Shown: positions 37,395 through 48,900 of the stretch, piece by piece
Numbering within the stretch: the first letter of the stretch is position 1
Layout: each line of letters begins with the position of its first letter
Position numbers and translations under genes: made by a program
Source of the DNA: Monocercomonoides exilis
Taxonomy: Eukaryota > Preaxostyla > Oxymonadida > Polymastigidae
Reading direction: 5' to 3'
DNA: 64,000 nucleotides
Assembly (NCBI GenBank): GCA_001643675.2
Contig: LSRY02000004.1
Location: 564,001 to 628,000, forward strand
Notes under the pieces: generated by a model
Database searches by the model: none
Told to the model about the DNA's origin: nothing
What the model saw: only the letters and a program-made list of their open reading frames with translations

Positions 37395-38998
37395 ATGCTT
37401 CACAAAGAAAAGCATGTTCAGTTTGTGCATAAACTGATGCATGTTTGAAAATTATTTAGCGATGTAAATTAATAAATGACTTATTGGAAAAAAAAAATTG
37501 AAAACATATTTTTATAGGCACCGGAAACATTAGAATCCATTATGACAGAACATTTAAAAATGAATGCGATTTATTGGGGATTATCTGTTCTTGATTTGCT
37601 GGATTCATTACCCAGCAAGGAAGAGAGCGATGAAATTATGAAATGGATTATGTCATGCAGAAATAGGGATGGTGTGCGCTTGCTGTTTTCCATCAACTTT
37701 TATTTCATTGGTGATTAAGGAGGATTCGGAGGAGCTCCTATGCATGATTCACACATCCTTTACACTTTATCAGCAATTCAATCCGCAGTAATACTTGGGC
37801 ATCTCGATCAAATCGATTGTGATTCTGTTGTTAATTGTTTGATTTTTTGCTGAATTCAAAAGATAATAAAATTTTCATTTTTATATTAATAGATATTGTA
37901 GGCTTGCAAAAGCCAGATGGATCATTTATGGGAGATAAATTTGGAGAAATTGATACGAGGTAATTCTTCTTCTTAAGGATTTATTCTGAATTTTAAGATT
38001 ATATTTTTCAGATTTGTTTATTGCTCGTGCCTTTCGCTCTCAATCCTCGGCAAACTTGATGCAATAAATCAGAAGTCCGCAGCTGAATACATTGAAAAGT
38101 TTTGTGGATTTGCTTGTTATCATTTCAGTTTAAATGATGGATATTTTATACTTTGACAAGATGCAAAAACTGGGACGGAGGATTTGGGCAAAAGGAGAGC
38201 TCAGAGTCTCATGGTGGTCAAAGTTTGATACATTTGAAAATTGTTAATTTCAAAAATTATACGAATTTTATTCTAACAATTAATATTTGTTCAACGCTAG
38301 TTTTTTGTTGTGTTGGGGCATTATCATTGCTAAACAGATTAGATATTGTTGAAAAGGATAAACTTGCTTGGTGTGTGTACAAAAATGTACATTTCCCGAT
38401 AATTTGAATTCGTTTTGTTGATACTTGTATTTTTCAAAACAAATTGAAATATCTGTCACAAATATTTTTCAAATTAACGTTTTTCACATTTTATTCACAC
38501 TCAAAATTTTTTCAAGGTGGCTGTCGGAGCGTCAAACGTCAGTTGGTGGATTATGCGGAAGACCGGAAAAAGATCCAGATGTTTGCTATTCGTGGTGGAT
38601 TTTATCATCTCTCGCAATCCTTGACAGGCTTAAGTGGATTAGTTGCGATGCATTGTCCGCATTTATTCTTCATTGCCAGGTATCATTTTCTAATGATAAT
38701 ATTTTTGTTTAGCAATCAGTATTTTTTTGTGAATTTTTATAAAATACAATAATTATTTCATTTTCATCAAAAGGATCCTGAGAATGGAGGAATCAGCGAT
38801 GCTCCTGACAATGTTGCAGACGTGTATCACACATTTTTTGGCATTGCCGGATTATCATTAATGGGGAAATGCGATTTGAAAAGAACTATTGATCCTTCAT
38901 ATGCCCTAACACATCGTGCGCTTGAATCAATTGGCATTAATAAAGAGAAAATATCGTTGCCAAAAGTTGAAAAAATTAAAGAAAAGAAAGATGAATAA
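37395..38998 (+). CDS. RABGGTB: Rab geranylgeranyltransferase beta subunit
   Basis: This is the catalytic beta subunit of the enzyme that adds geranylgeranyl groups to the C-terminal cysteines of Rab GTPases, acting with the alpha subunit and REP. Nine exons are predicted: 37395-37442, 37519-37671, 37720-37836, 37893-37959, 38012-38098, 38161-38222, 38301-38370, 38517-38679 and 38774-38998. They encode about 330 residues, the usual length. Prenyltransferase repeats are clear: [69 protein letters not shown], and [20 protein letters not shown]. The zinc-binding Asp and Cys are in PDVCYSWW and the His in YHTFFGIAG. Exon 2 is one base short: the homologous segment [13 protein letters not shown] needs a frame change at the A run 37557-37560. 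Either the genome sequence lost an A or the gene is damaged. All later phases are intact, which favours a sequence error. Confidence 0.92.
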
Positions 38999-39134
38999 TA
39001 GCTTTTATTTTTATAAGCATTTCATTTTTTGTAATATTTTTTTACGAGGAATTTCTTTTTCTAAAAATCATTTGATCTTTTGACTTAAATTAAGGGTTTC
39101 TGTTTCCAAAAACAATCTCCTTTCAATTGGGAAT

Positions 39135-39698
39135 ATGGCAGAACCAGCTCCGCACGCTACAAAACCACGCTTCCAAAACAGGTTTTCAAACGATTCAATT
39201 ATCAACGATTAGCGCTTTTTAAATTAAAAATTGCATTTCTGAATATTTTTACAGATTTAAGCCTTCTGTTGTGAAAGAACTGATGCGAAAAGTTATGATT
39301 GATAAACTAGATGGACAAGAATATCATTCTGAAAATACTCCTTCGTGGTCTCGAGAAATTTCTGATGACATTCGAAATCAACTCAAAGGTGAATATTTTC
39401 CTTATTCTTTGAACTTTTGAATTTAAATTCGATTCAAAATTTTTTATTTTTTTATAGAGCTTGATTTTGACAGATATAAATATTGCGTTCAAGTTATAAT
39501 TGGGGAACAAAAAGGTGAAGGAATAAGATTTGGATTTAGAGCTTTGTGGGATGCGGATACGGACGATTGGGCACAAGAAATATATATGAATGTGTGCTAC
39601 TTTTTCTTTTATCGAATTATCAAATGAAATTTATTTTTTAATTTCAGGAAAGCTTGTTTTGCGTTGCTGTTGTTTTTGGTACATACTTTTATTCATAG
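39135..39698 (+). CDS. DYNLT2B: Tctex1-type dynein light chain, DYNLT2B-like
   Basis: Exons 39135-39181, 39255-39388, 39458-39591 and 39648-39698 give 121 residues. Tctex1-family light chains dimerise and bind dynein intermediate chains; the DYNLT2B (TCTEX1D2) type belongs to dynein-2, the retrograde IFT motor. The sequence fits this subtype: NRFKPSVVKELMRKVMIDKL near the start, LKELDFDRYKYCVQVIIGEQ with KGEGIRFGFRALWDADTDDW, and the C-terminal strand SLFCVAVVFGTYFYS before the TAG. It lies 23 bases upstream of the predicted start of the next gene. Partner IFT140 is in the same window. All introns are short (56-76 nt). Confidence 0.9.
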
Positions 39699-39720
39699 GA
39701 TTAAAATAATCATTCTCTCC

Positions 39721-41990
39721 ATGCTTCTTGTTTTCCTTTCTAAGTATAAAAGATATTATTTGTTAAATCAACTCATTCTCCAACATTTTACACCTTTCAT
39801 TTCAAAGCTGATTTTTCTTAAACTTGATAATTTTGCACATAATCATTTACCACTTCACTGAATTTTATTCTTATTTTTGTGTTATAACATTATTTTGCTA
39901 GTGCCGGAGTTTATTTTGTGAACAATGTTATTGTCCCAAATTTAAAAAATGATTTCCATTTTACTTTTAATTATCCCTTCTATCACAAAGGTGTGAAATA
40001 TTTGTCTTGTATTTCGCAAACAAAAGATTTATCTGTTCAGGGCTCCTTTTATGGTGAAGTTTTCAGATTTGCTATTGTTACGGATAACGATTATTTCTTT
40101 AACGATACTCCGAACTTCTGGAAGTCAAACTTAAAGGTGTGTCACAAAACATAAATACCATTTTGAATGCTATGATACATTATAAATAAATACAAATATT
40201 AGTTTGGCTCTTTTATTGAAAACGAGAATGGCTTGTATGATTTAATTTGGGAAGGTGATAAGCCACTTACATATCGCTGTCACAGAAGAAATAACCGCTC
40301 AATGGAATTGAGCGAACTTGTTGCATATCATGGAAAATTGTATGGCTTTTGCGACATGACAGGAATAATGTTTGAAATTACAAAAGATTTATCGGCTGTT
40401 CCAATACAAATCCTATTTGGAGGAAATGGTCTCCGCTTTCCGCATAACATTAATCCATCTTTTGATTATCGACCATATTCGGAAAAGAAACACGAGCGTG
40501 TAACATCTTCTTCCGAATTGTTTAAGAAATTCGATCATCTCAATTCATCAAGATTTACTCATTTTGAATTTCCTTCGCTTGATGATCCTTCAGTTGTTCA
40601 GCCTTCTTATTTTGAATACGATAAATTTTATGTTCCGTTAAAGACAGAAAGAACTCAGTCATCATCCAGCGAATTTGTTGTTCCGCAACATTGCGATATT
40701 GACTGGAAAGAAATTCCTGCACCACAAAAAACGGAATGGGCAACTGTTAAGGATGACCTTCTTTATGTTGGATCAACTGGAAGAGAATGGATCACAAGAG
40801 AAGTTTGCATTTTTAACTTTGGTAATTTAAAATTGCTTAATTTTGGATTATGAATTTCTTTAAACAGAAAATGATTAATCATTATGACATGGAGTGGGTA
40901 AATATATTAGCAGAACGCTCAACTCCAAATCCAAATGAGCCAACAATTCCAAGTTTGCTTTGCTTATCCCTCAAACGATGTATTCTTTGATTGCTTTTTA
41001 ATTTTCTTTATTTTATTGTTTTTATTTTTTTTAAATATGATAACTGCCTCATTTTCCAATGACTATTATTTTTTTTTAGTGCCTGTTTACCACTCGAATT
41101 TCTCATCTCCATACACTCGAATGCGTTTGACAACCGGAACTCAGTTCCCTGGCTACCTTCTGCACGAAAGTGCAGTTTTTGATGAGGCTCATCGCGAATG
41201 GATATTTTTGCCAAAGCACGAAAGCTTTGAGAGATACGATGAGATTAAGGACGAGGTATTTACGCTTTTAAAACGAAAATTATCTTAATTTTTTTCAAAA
41301 TTTATTCGATTTTTTCTTTTGATTATACTTTATTTATATGATTTTATCGATTCAAACAAATAAAAAAAAATATTCTGTATAATTTATCACTCACTGTTAT
41401 GTTCTGCTTGCTGATATGCTAATTTTAACACTATCTTTGATGTTATGCAAAGTGTGCCGGATCAAACACACTTCTTGTCTGTTCTGAAAACTTCACTTCC
41501 ATCTCCACTTCAACACTCGGCCCCAAAGAGCCTGCCTGGGGTGTATCTTCCTTCCGTCTTTTGCCTCAGCACAAATTGTCGCAGAAGCGTCATCCCAATC
41601 GCAGAGCCTTGGCGATGGTGAAGACGACAGAGCGAGGCGTTGGAGAGCGTAGGCAACTGCTGTCCAAAGTGGGAATATTCGATATCAACTCTGGAGAGTC
41701 GCTGCTGAACACTCCTGTAACATCACAGAACGCTATAACTCGTATTTATCATGATGAAACCAGAACTAACTGCGAGAATGATTCGGGGACAAATGATGAT
41801 CGTTTGTTAAGTCTTTTAATTTTTTCTGTAACATAATATATTTTTATTTGTTTTTTCAAAAGTTTTTGTGTGGACAAATGATGTTAATAAGTATGAAGGG
41901 TTTGAGTTCTTGGAAGGAACAAATCTCGAGCATATACGCATATGGAATGGAAAGATTATCGATCTTAGACCTCCTCATAAAAAGAATTAA
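39721..41990 (+). CDS. CANT1: CANT1-type calcium-activated nucleotidase (apyrase)
   Basis: The family hydrolyses UDP, GDP and other nucleoside diphosphates with Ca2+ in the secretory pathway; the fold is a five-bladed propeller. Predicted exons: 39721-39743 (uncertain), 39902-40136, 40203-40802, 40868-40952 (or to about 40980), 41080-41255, 41453-41801 and 41863-41990, about 531 residues against about 400 in human. Family signatures are RFAIVTDND, MELSELVAYHGKLYGFCDMT, KTEWATVKDDLLYVGSTGRE, FPGYLLHESAVFD, HREWIFLPKHESFERYDE, WGVSSFRLLP and KYEGFEFLEGTNLEHIRIW. The extra length is an acidic/Ser insert at about 40440-40700 and a basic insert at about 41570-41650. The ATG at 39721 with a 23-nt first exon gives MLLVFLSNAGVYF. 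I am not sure of this start, and a complete signal peptide is not evident. Confidence 0.88.
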
Positions 41991-42185
41991 TATTAGTATT
42001 TATGCATTTTTTTATTTTTGTTGAAAAAAGATACACACAAGTTATGCAACTCATATCACTTTCTGTTCATTTTCGTGAACTTCAGTTTTTTTTTTTTGAA
42101 AATCTTTTTTTCACATTTTTTAATGAAGTGAAACAAAAAAATATCAAAATATTATTACAATGAATAAATTTTCAAAAAAAAAGTT

Positions 42186-42661
42186 TCATTTTGGTATATT
42201 TATGTGACCTGTAGTTGGAGAATCTGCGTAATATTCAGGTTTATCCACCTCTATACCATGCTCAGCAAGAGCAAGTGAAAGATCAGATAAAGTCAAGACT
42301 CCTGGTCGTGATTCTCCTTTCTAAAGTAGAAAAACAAAATGTGATTGATCAAAAAGATATAAGAACACGATAATACCTTATTTTTCTTTTGTAAAGGTTG
42401 AATTTTTGAAAGTTGATAAGCATCCGAAAGTACATCTGATAGGAACTTCTCAGTTGCAAGTGCAATCAATCTTTTTCTAAAAAACAAAGATTTTTGAAAC
42501 ATCATCAAAAATGCTATTAAAGCAAACACTCGAATGTCAGGACATTGAAAACCAGTTGCTTTTAACTGTGCATCAACCAGTTCATCAGGAAAGATTGTCG
42601 GATTATCATTTAACGAATTATAAAATTCTTCAAATTTAACATCAGATAACAACGCATCCAT
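42186..42661 (-). CDS. TAF10: TAF10, histone-fold subunit of TFIID/SAGA
   Basis: Exons 42661-42528, 42476-42377 and 42320-42186 join in phase (2, then 0) to 122 residues. TAF10 is a histone-fold protein shared by TFIID and SAGA. Matching elements are the N-terminal helix FEEFYNSLNDNPTIFPDELV, the helix-loop CPDIRVKRLIALATEKFLSD, a lysine-containing loop (LQKKNKKGESRPG) and the C-terminal signature LTLSDLSLALAEHGIEVDKP. The protein lacks the long N-terminal region of animal TAF10, so it is close to a bare histone-fold core. The donor of intron 1 is GTTTGC, chosen because it restores the DIRVKRL sequence; a GTGTTT two bases earlier would break the frame. Confidence 0.93.
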
Positions 42662-42915
42662 TGATTTTATAATCTTGATTTAACAAAAAATAAAAATTCT
42701 TGATCTATTTGCCCACTTTAAATTGATAAATCAATATGTTTCCTTGAAATATTGTAATCGAACATGTTTTGTGAGTTATCTGTCCATCAATGAATTCGTT
42801 CGAAAACGCTTTTGATCAATCCCCATAACATAAATTTAATTTATCTTTATCGAAGAAATATCGTTTATACGATTAATTTGATTTCTTTATCAAAGCTAAT
42901 CAACTTAACCGTATA
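42662..42915. promoter_or_regulatory. Short divergent intergenic region, likely shared promoter
   Basis: Only 254 bases separate the TAF10 start (minus) and the LRR-PP2C start (plus), so promoter elements for both must lie here or overlap the 5' ends. It is AT-rich. No TATA or initiator element is claimed. Confidence 0.4.
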
Positions 42916-45900
42916 ATGGGACCAACTCAAAGTGTTGCCAAAGAAAGAGAGACCTTGAATTATTCTATGAGGTCTCTAACTCAATTGCCATCAGACGAGA
43001 ACTTCCAATCACAGCCCAACGTTGCAGAATTGGATCTTTCAGGAAACATGTTATCTGAACTCAAAGACATAGCGGAAAAATTTCCAAATCTTGAAGTTTT
43101 ATTGCTTGATAGGAATGATTTTCACCAATTTCCTGTTGAGATTTTCAATTTGTCTAATCTGATGAAACTGGTATGATGATCGATAAATCTTTATTTATTT
43201 GATTTCAATTTATTTTCATTTAACACACGAATACAGAGTCTTCATGGAAATAAGATTTCAACAATTCCTCATGGTATTTTTGAAAATCTCAAAGAAATAG
43301 ATTTAGCAAGAAATGGACTTTATTTATGGCCTCACAACTTGTCGTTGGTGATTCCAAATCTCTTTAATATTCAACTTCAGCAAAATCGCTTGCTGGCACT
43401 ACCTTCTATTGCACATACGAATTTACTTAAAATGGATGCTTCATTTAATGGAATTAAAGAGATGCCTCAAACTTTAAATGCATCTTCTTTACGTTCATTA
43501 ATTTTGGGAATGAATGATTTAACAAATCTTACACTTCCTGCTCAAGCACATGTACCATCACTCACTAGATTAGATGTTCGATACAATTTAATTGAATGCA
43601 TACACGAAAAGGCATTTTATCCGATGAATGGACTCCAAGTTCTTCGAATACAAGGAAACAGAATACGTTCACTTCCTGATTCTCTTCCATTGATGTTGCC
43701 TGTACTTACTGATCTTTTTTGCGGGCAAAATCTTCTCCGCGAACTCCCTGGTGGAACAGAAGGGGAAATCATTGGATATACAGAGATGGAGCTAGGCTCG
43801 GTTCAAGAATCGGAAGAGAATGCGCAGGGGCAGGACACAGCGCGGAGGCTTTTCAGAGAGTTTGAAGGAAAAGATTTTGGGGTAGCAACAGATCCTTTGA
43901 GGAGAAAGCATCTGGAGAGAGAGGCAGAACTGATGCGATCAGGAAAGATTATCAGATGGACTGTTTGATTTCATTAATTATTTTATTTATTGCCCTTTAA
44001 TATCCACAACCGCTCTTTTTTATTTCTTGATTGAAATTTTGAATACGTCTTATTTATTTCACTTATATTTTAATGATCAATCTTTTTCTTTTTTTTGACA
44101 ATAAAATTCGATTCAGTCACTCACCACGCTTGTTGCGTGCAGCAATCTCATACACACCCTCCCGCCTTTGATTATGATGCGCCCAGAGTCGTATGTTGAT
44201 GTCTCCCAAAACAGACTGACGCATCTTCCTCCACTCTCAACTGGCATCTCTGTGCTTCTCGCCAACGATAACATTATTTCAGACGTAGGAGGTGTGAACA
44301 TTTATCTTGCTTTTTTTTTCATTTTTTTAAACCTTTCAAAAATTTTTGATAATATTTTTATTTTATTTTATTTTTTTTCAATAAAAATTATTTTTTGCTC
44401 ATTTTTATTGAAAACGTAATTGTCTTTCAAACTGTTCAATTTATTGTGCTTCGCTATTTTTCAAATAATCTTTTCATTTTTTTCCATCTCTCTCTCTCTC
44501 TCTCTCTCTCCTCTCACAGGAATTCCACCAGACTCCACATTGCACACGCTTGCTCTCCGCTACAACAATCTCTCGCGCCTGCCTCCAGCTCTGCTGAAGC
44601 TGCATCTCTACACGCTCCTTCTCAGCCACAACGGGATCTCCGACCTAACCAGCTACTTCGGATACCTCTTTCGCCTGCACTACCTCGACCTCTCCTTCAA
44701 CCGCCTCACGTGTGTTCCCCCAGCCCTGTCGCCCTTGTGGGTGCTCACCCGACTCAACCTCTCCTTCAACAGCATCACCACCGTCCCTCCGTTCCTCTTC
44801 CTGATGCCTTCCCTTCGCTACCTCACCCTCGCCGGAAACAGAATCACCCACTTGCCTTCCCTCGACGACATCGTCAAGGCGCTGAAGGACACCCGCAAGC
44901 CCACTCGCATCGGCCGCGCCTCTCAGCTGGGCTGCAACGCAAAGGAAGACGCGCCTTTTGCCTGTCCGTTCCCCAGCGGTGGAGACACATCTGCACAGCT
45001 GTCCTCCCGCGAGGCATTTGACGGTGCAATTGACCATGTGCCAGTCAGACTGCGCCACCCGAGCAACTGCATCAACTCGATCGACATGTCATTCGACCCG
45101 TCCCTCGCTGTGGAAGACAATGCTGAGTTCCTTCCTTACTCCAGAGGCATCCCTCCACTCAGCAGCACAGCTGTCCCCTTGCTCCCTGAGCAAGCGCAGC
45201 TGTCTCCGCTCTCTTTCCTCTCGATCGAGTGCAACTGTTTGGAGGAGTTTCCCCCTCTCTTGCTGCAGTTCTCGTGCCTGGAGACTCTCATCCTCGCGGG
45301 GAATCGCATCAAAGAGGTGCCAGATGTTCTGTTTGTTGTCCTCCCGCTTCTCACACGCCTGGACGTGTCATACAACCGCATTGAACATATTTCCCCTTTC
45401 TTCTTCCCGCTTCCCCCGGACCCTGCAAGACACCAGCCGCTTCCTCAGTTTCGATTTGTGTCTGCTCCACAACATCCAACTAATCAAGCACGTGCAGGCG
45501 AAAACGGACAGACAGCCACTCCGCCAGCATCTCCTCAGTCGTCTACCACTTCTCCACGGCTTGCGTCTTCTACAACTTCTTCTTCTTCTTCTTCTTCCTC
45601 TCCTCTCTCTACACCTGCACACTCGCCTGTATCTTCCGTATCTTCTATCTCCTCTTCTGCTTCTTCTTCTGCTTCTTCTTCCTTTTCTGCTACTCCAAAA
45701 GTGCCTCCTCCACCGAGCATGCTGAACAGCTATCCAACAACCTCACCACTGCTGCTGACATCAGTTAGAAAGGGTGTCTTTGTCGATCTCAGCCACAATC
45801 GCATTCTAACACTGCCACAACGGCTGCTGCTCCATTTGCCAAGGGCAGAGTATGAACTGGGCAGAGGGAAGAGAAGGTTTGAGATGAGGATGAAGCGGAG

Positions 45901-48900
45901 AGAGGAGGAGATGCTGCTCAACCTGTCGAATCGGGTCAAAAAGGAGCTGGTGCAGAATTCAGCTGAAGAAAACGAGTTGTCTCAGAACAAAATATCATTT
46001 GATACCAAACAATCAACAGAACAAAGGCGTTCTAATTCACCTGTTTCAAATGAGAGCACTGATATGAGCTCACAACATTCCCTTTCTTTCACTCATCCTC
46101 CTCTTCTCACCAGCAAAACGCGTCCAAACTCTCCAACCGCCAAAGAGCGAGCAGGGATCAAAGAAGGGAAGCAGAGGCAGCTGCAGATGCAGTTTGACAG
46201 CCAGATCGCGACAGAAGAGCTGCGGCGGTGGAACCACGTGGAGAAAGTGCGGCAAAAGGAGATGAAGGATGAGATGGATGCGAACAAGAAGAGGGTGATG
46301 ATGCGGTTTTGTGGGCTTTCACTGGAGCTCATTTCGAAGATTGACAAGATAGAGGAGAGGAGGAACGAGGCGAAGGAGAAGCGGGTGAAGGAGATGAAGG
46401 AGAAAGAAGAAGAGCTGACAGCAGCTGGGCAGCGGATCATCCGTGCCAGACGCCCCGCACGTGAAGACTTGTTCAGTGAAGTCACCCCTCTTTTCCACTC
46501 GCTCAGGCACTGGTGGGCAAAGAGAGAGGGAGATCTGCTCTATCAGTCTGCCAACCTGCTGCAGCCGAATCCGCGCCCTTCTGTGTTTGCGCAGCAGCTG
46601 ATGGCTTCTTCTTCTTCTCTTTCTTCTTCTTCTCTTCCTCTTTCTTCTCTTTCTTCTTCTTCTTCTTCTTCTTACTCGCCTGTGTCATACTCGCTGAATC
46701 TCTCTCCGTTTCTGAGCCAGTACTCACTCAGCGACCCGAAGGAGGCGATGAATGCGATGATGCGGCGGGTAGCGCTGAGCATCAGCAACAGCTTTGGACG
46801 AGATGCTCTGTCATCTCCAACACTCTCTGAGTTTCTGTCTCCTTTGTCTCCTCTTCTCTCTGCTGCCACCACACCTTCAGAGTTTGACAGCACTCGATCA
46901 CAGAAGGCTGACTCTGAAGGTTCCTTGTCTACAAAGGAATCTTCTTCCGCCTCCGCGTCTGGAACAGCGTCTGGGAGCGGATCTGCGCCTTCTTCTGCTT
47001 CGACAGCGAAGCTTAAGCAATCGTTCATTCAGTCATCGTTTGGCAGGCTGATGATGTCGATGCCTCCATATATAGCAGCACATGTTGCGGCATCTGATCC
47101 AGAACTCTTTCCACCTCTGTATGAGACAGTGCAGTTTGTAGAACAGCCACCGCAGCCTCCTCCTCAACAGCAACAACAGCAGTCGTCTTCATCAGAATTG
47201 AAAAATGACGAAAACAAAGAAGGCTCCAAACAAGAACCAGCACCACCAAATCCCAAAGTCAGAGAAAGGCTGCGCCCAGACTTCGACCCATCGTCTGTGA
47301 AATATCGCTCCCCCTTTTTGCTTTCTTTGCAGAGGTGGCTTCCGTTTGGTTTTCTCCCGCACATCACACTGAAACCGAGCAAAACTGATTCACTTTGCCA
47401 GTCGCCGAACATTTTGGCGTGTGAGCCAGAGTTTCTGATGTACATTGATGTCAGCTTCAACAGAGCTGGCTGCTTCCGAATGGGAAGGGGGAAGAAGCAT
47501 GATGAGAGAGACGAGAGGCACATGAAGAGGAGAAGGGAAAGGAGGATCGAGAAGTGGAGGAAGAGGAACGAAAGGAAGAGGAAGAAGAAAGAAAGAAAAG
47601 AGAACAATGGAGAAGGAGAAGGAGAAGGAGAAAACGGAGATGAAGCGAAAGCAGATGATAATGATTCAAGCACTGATTCAAGCATTTCGCAGTATTTGAC
47701 TCTTTCAGATAGCAACAGTAACAGCAACTGCGATAATCATAACAAAGACAATGGCAATAATAATAATAGTAATAGTAATAATGCTGAAGAACAGCCTGAT
47801 ATTCGCAAGCAGAATGCAGACTCAGCAGCAACTTCTGCTTCAGACGATGAAAGTGAAGAAGAATACAACAACAATAATAATAACGGCAATAACACATTTG
47901 TGATTGAAGATGCACTGGTGATTGACAATTCGCAGAAGAAGAAGACAAAAAAGAAGAAGAAAGCAGATAAAGAGAAGAAGATGAAAAAGGCACAAAAATT
48001 AGCCGAAGGTGATGGTTCTTCGAAAAAGAAAGAAAAAACAAAAACAAAATCAAAGGCAAAAGACGATGATGATGATGATGATGAGGGGATGGAATGGTAT
48101 GTGAGGGAATACAACATGCAGGAAGGAGACTATTGGGAAGAGCTGAAGGAGAAGCAGCTGTGGAGGGAACTGAAAAAGAGAAGGAAAGAAAGAAAGCAGG
48201 AAAATGAAGCGAAAAAGGCAAAAGAGCAAACAGAAATCAAAGAAAACATGGAAATTGACTCAAACAGCAAGGAAAAAATAGAGAATTCAATCAAGCAATC
48301 AAAAAAGAGCATCTCCAAAGAACTAAAACTGAATGCAGTGACAACCGCTGAGCTGTCTCGCCCGCTCACCGAAGAGGAAATGGAGGAAGCGAAATCCATT
48401 TTGGAAGAAGTGCGAGTGAAAGAGAAGAAGTCTCAGAGAGAAGCGAAGAGAAAGTATCTGCACGAGCAGCACGCAGACATCCGCTTTCAGGCAGTCTGTT
48501 TTGAAGCAGACTCAGAAGAAGCCACGGAGAAAATCGCACAGAGCTTTGCGGAGAAATTGGAGCAGAAAAAAAAAGGGGAGCGGAGAAAAAAGTACGGAGA
48601 AATAGGAGAAGAGAGGCAGATACCGTTTAGTGAAGAGGATTTGGTCTTGTTGTCTGAGAAAGTATGCTCATTTGGTGCAGCTGGTGCAGCTAAGAAGGGG
48701 AAAGCAGGAATGGAAAGTGCAAAAGCTTCGAATGGCAGAGAAACATGTTCACCAGTGTCTTCTTTGTCATTACTGCCATCATCTGCATCATCATCGCCAT
48801 TATCACCAACTTCAATGTACTCTCCTTCTCCTTATCCATCTTCTCCTTCTTTTTCTCCTATCATTTGTTCTTCTTCTTTGTTGCTGTCAAAAGCATCCAA

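Noticed and set aside
39664-39861. Hydrophobic 65-codon frame after the DYNLT2B gene
   Set aside because: It overlaps the last DYNLT2B exon in another frame. The family C-terminus ends in frame at the TAG 39696-39698.
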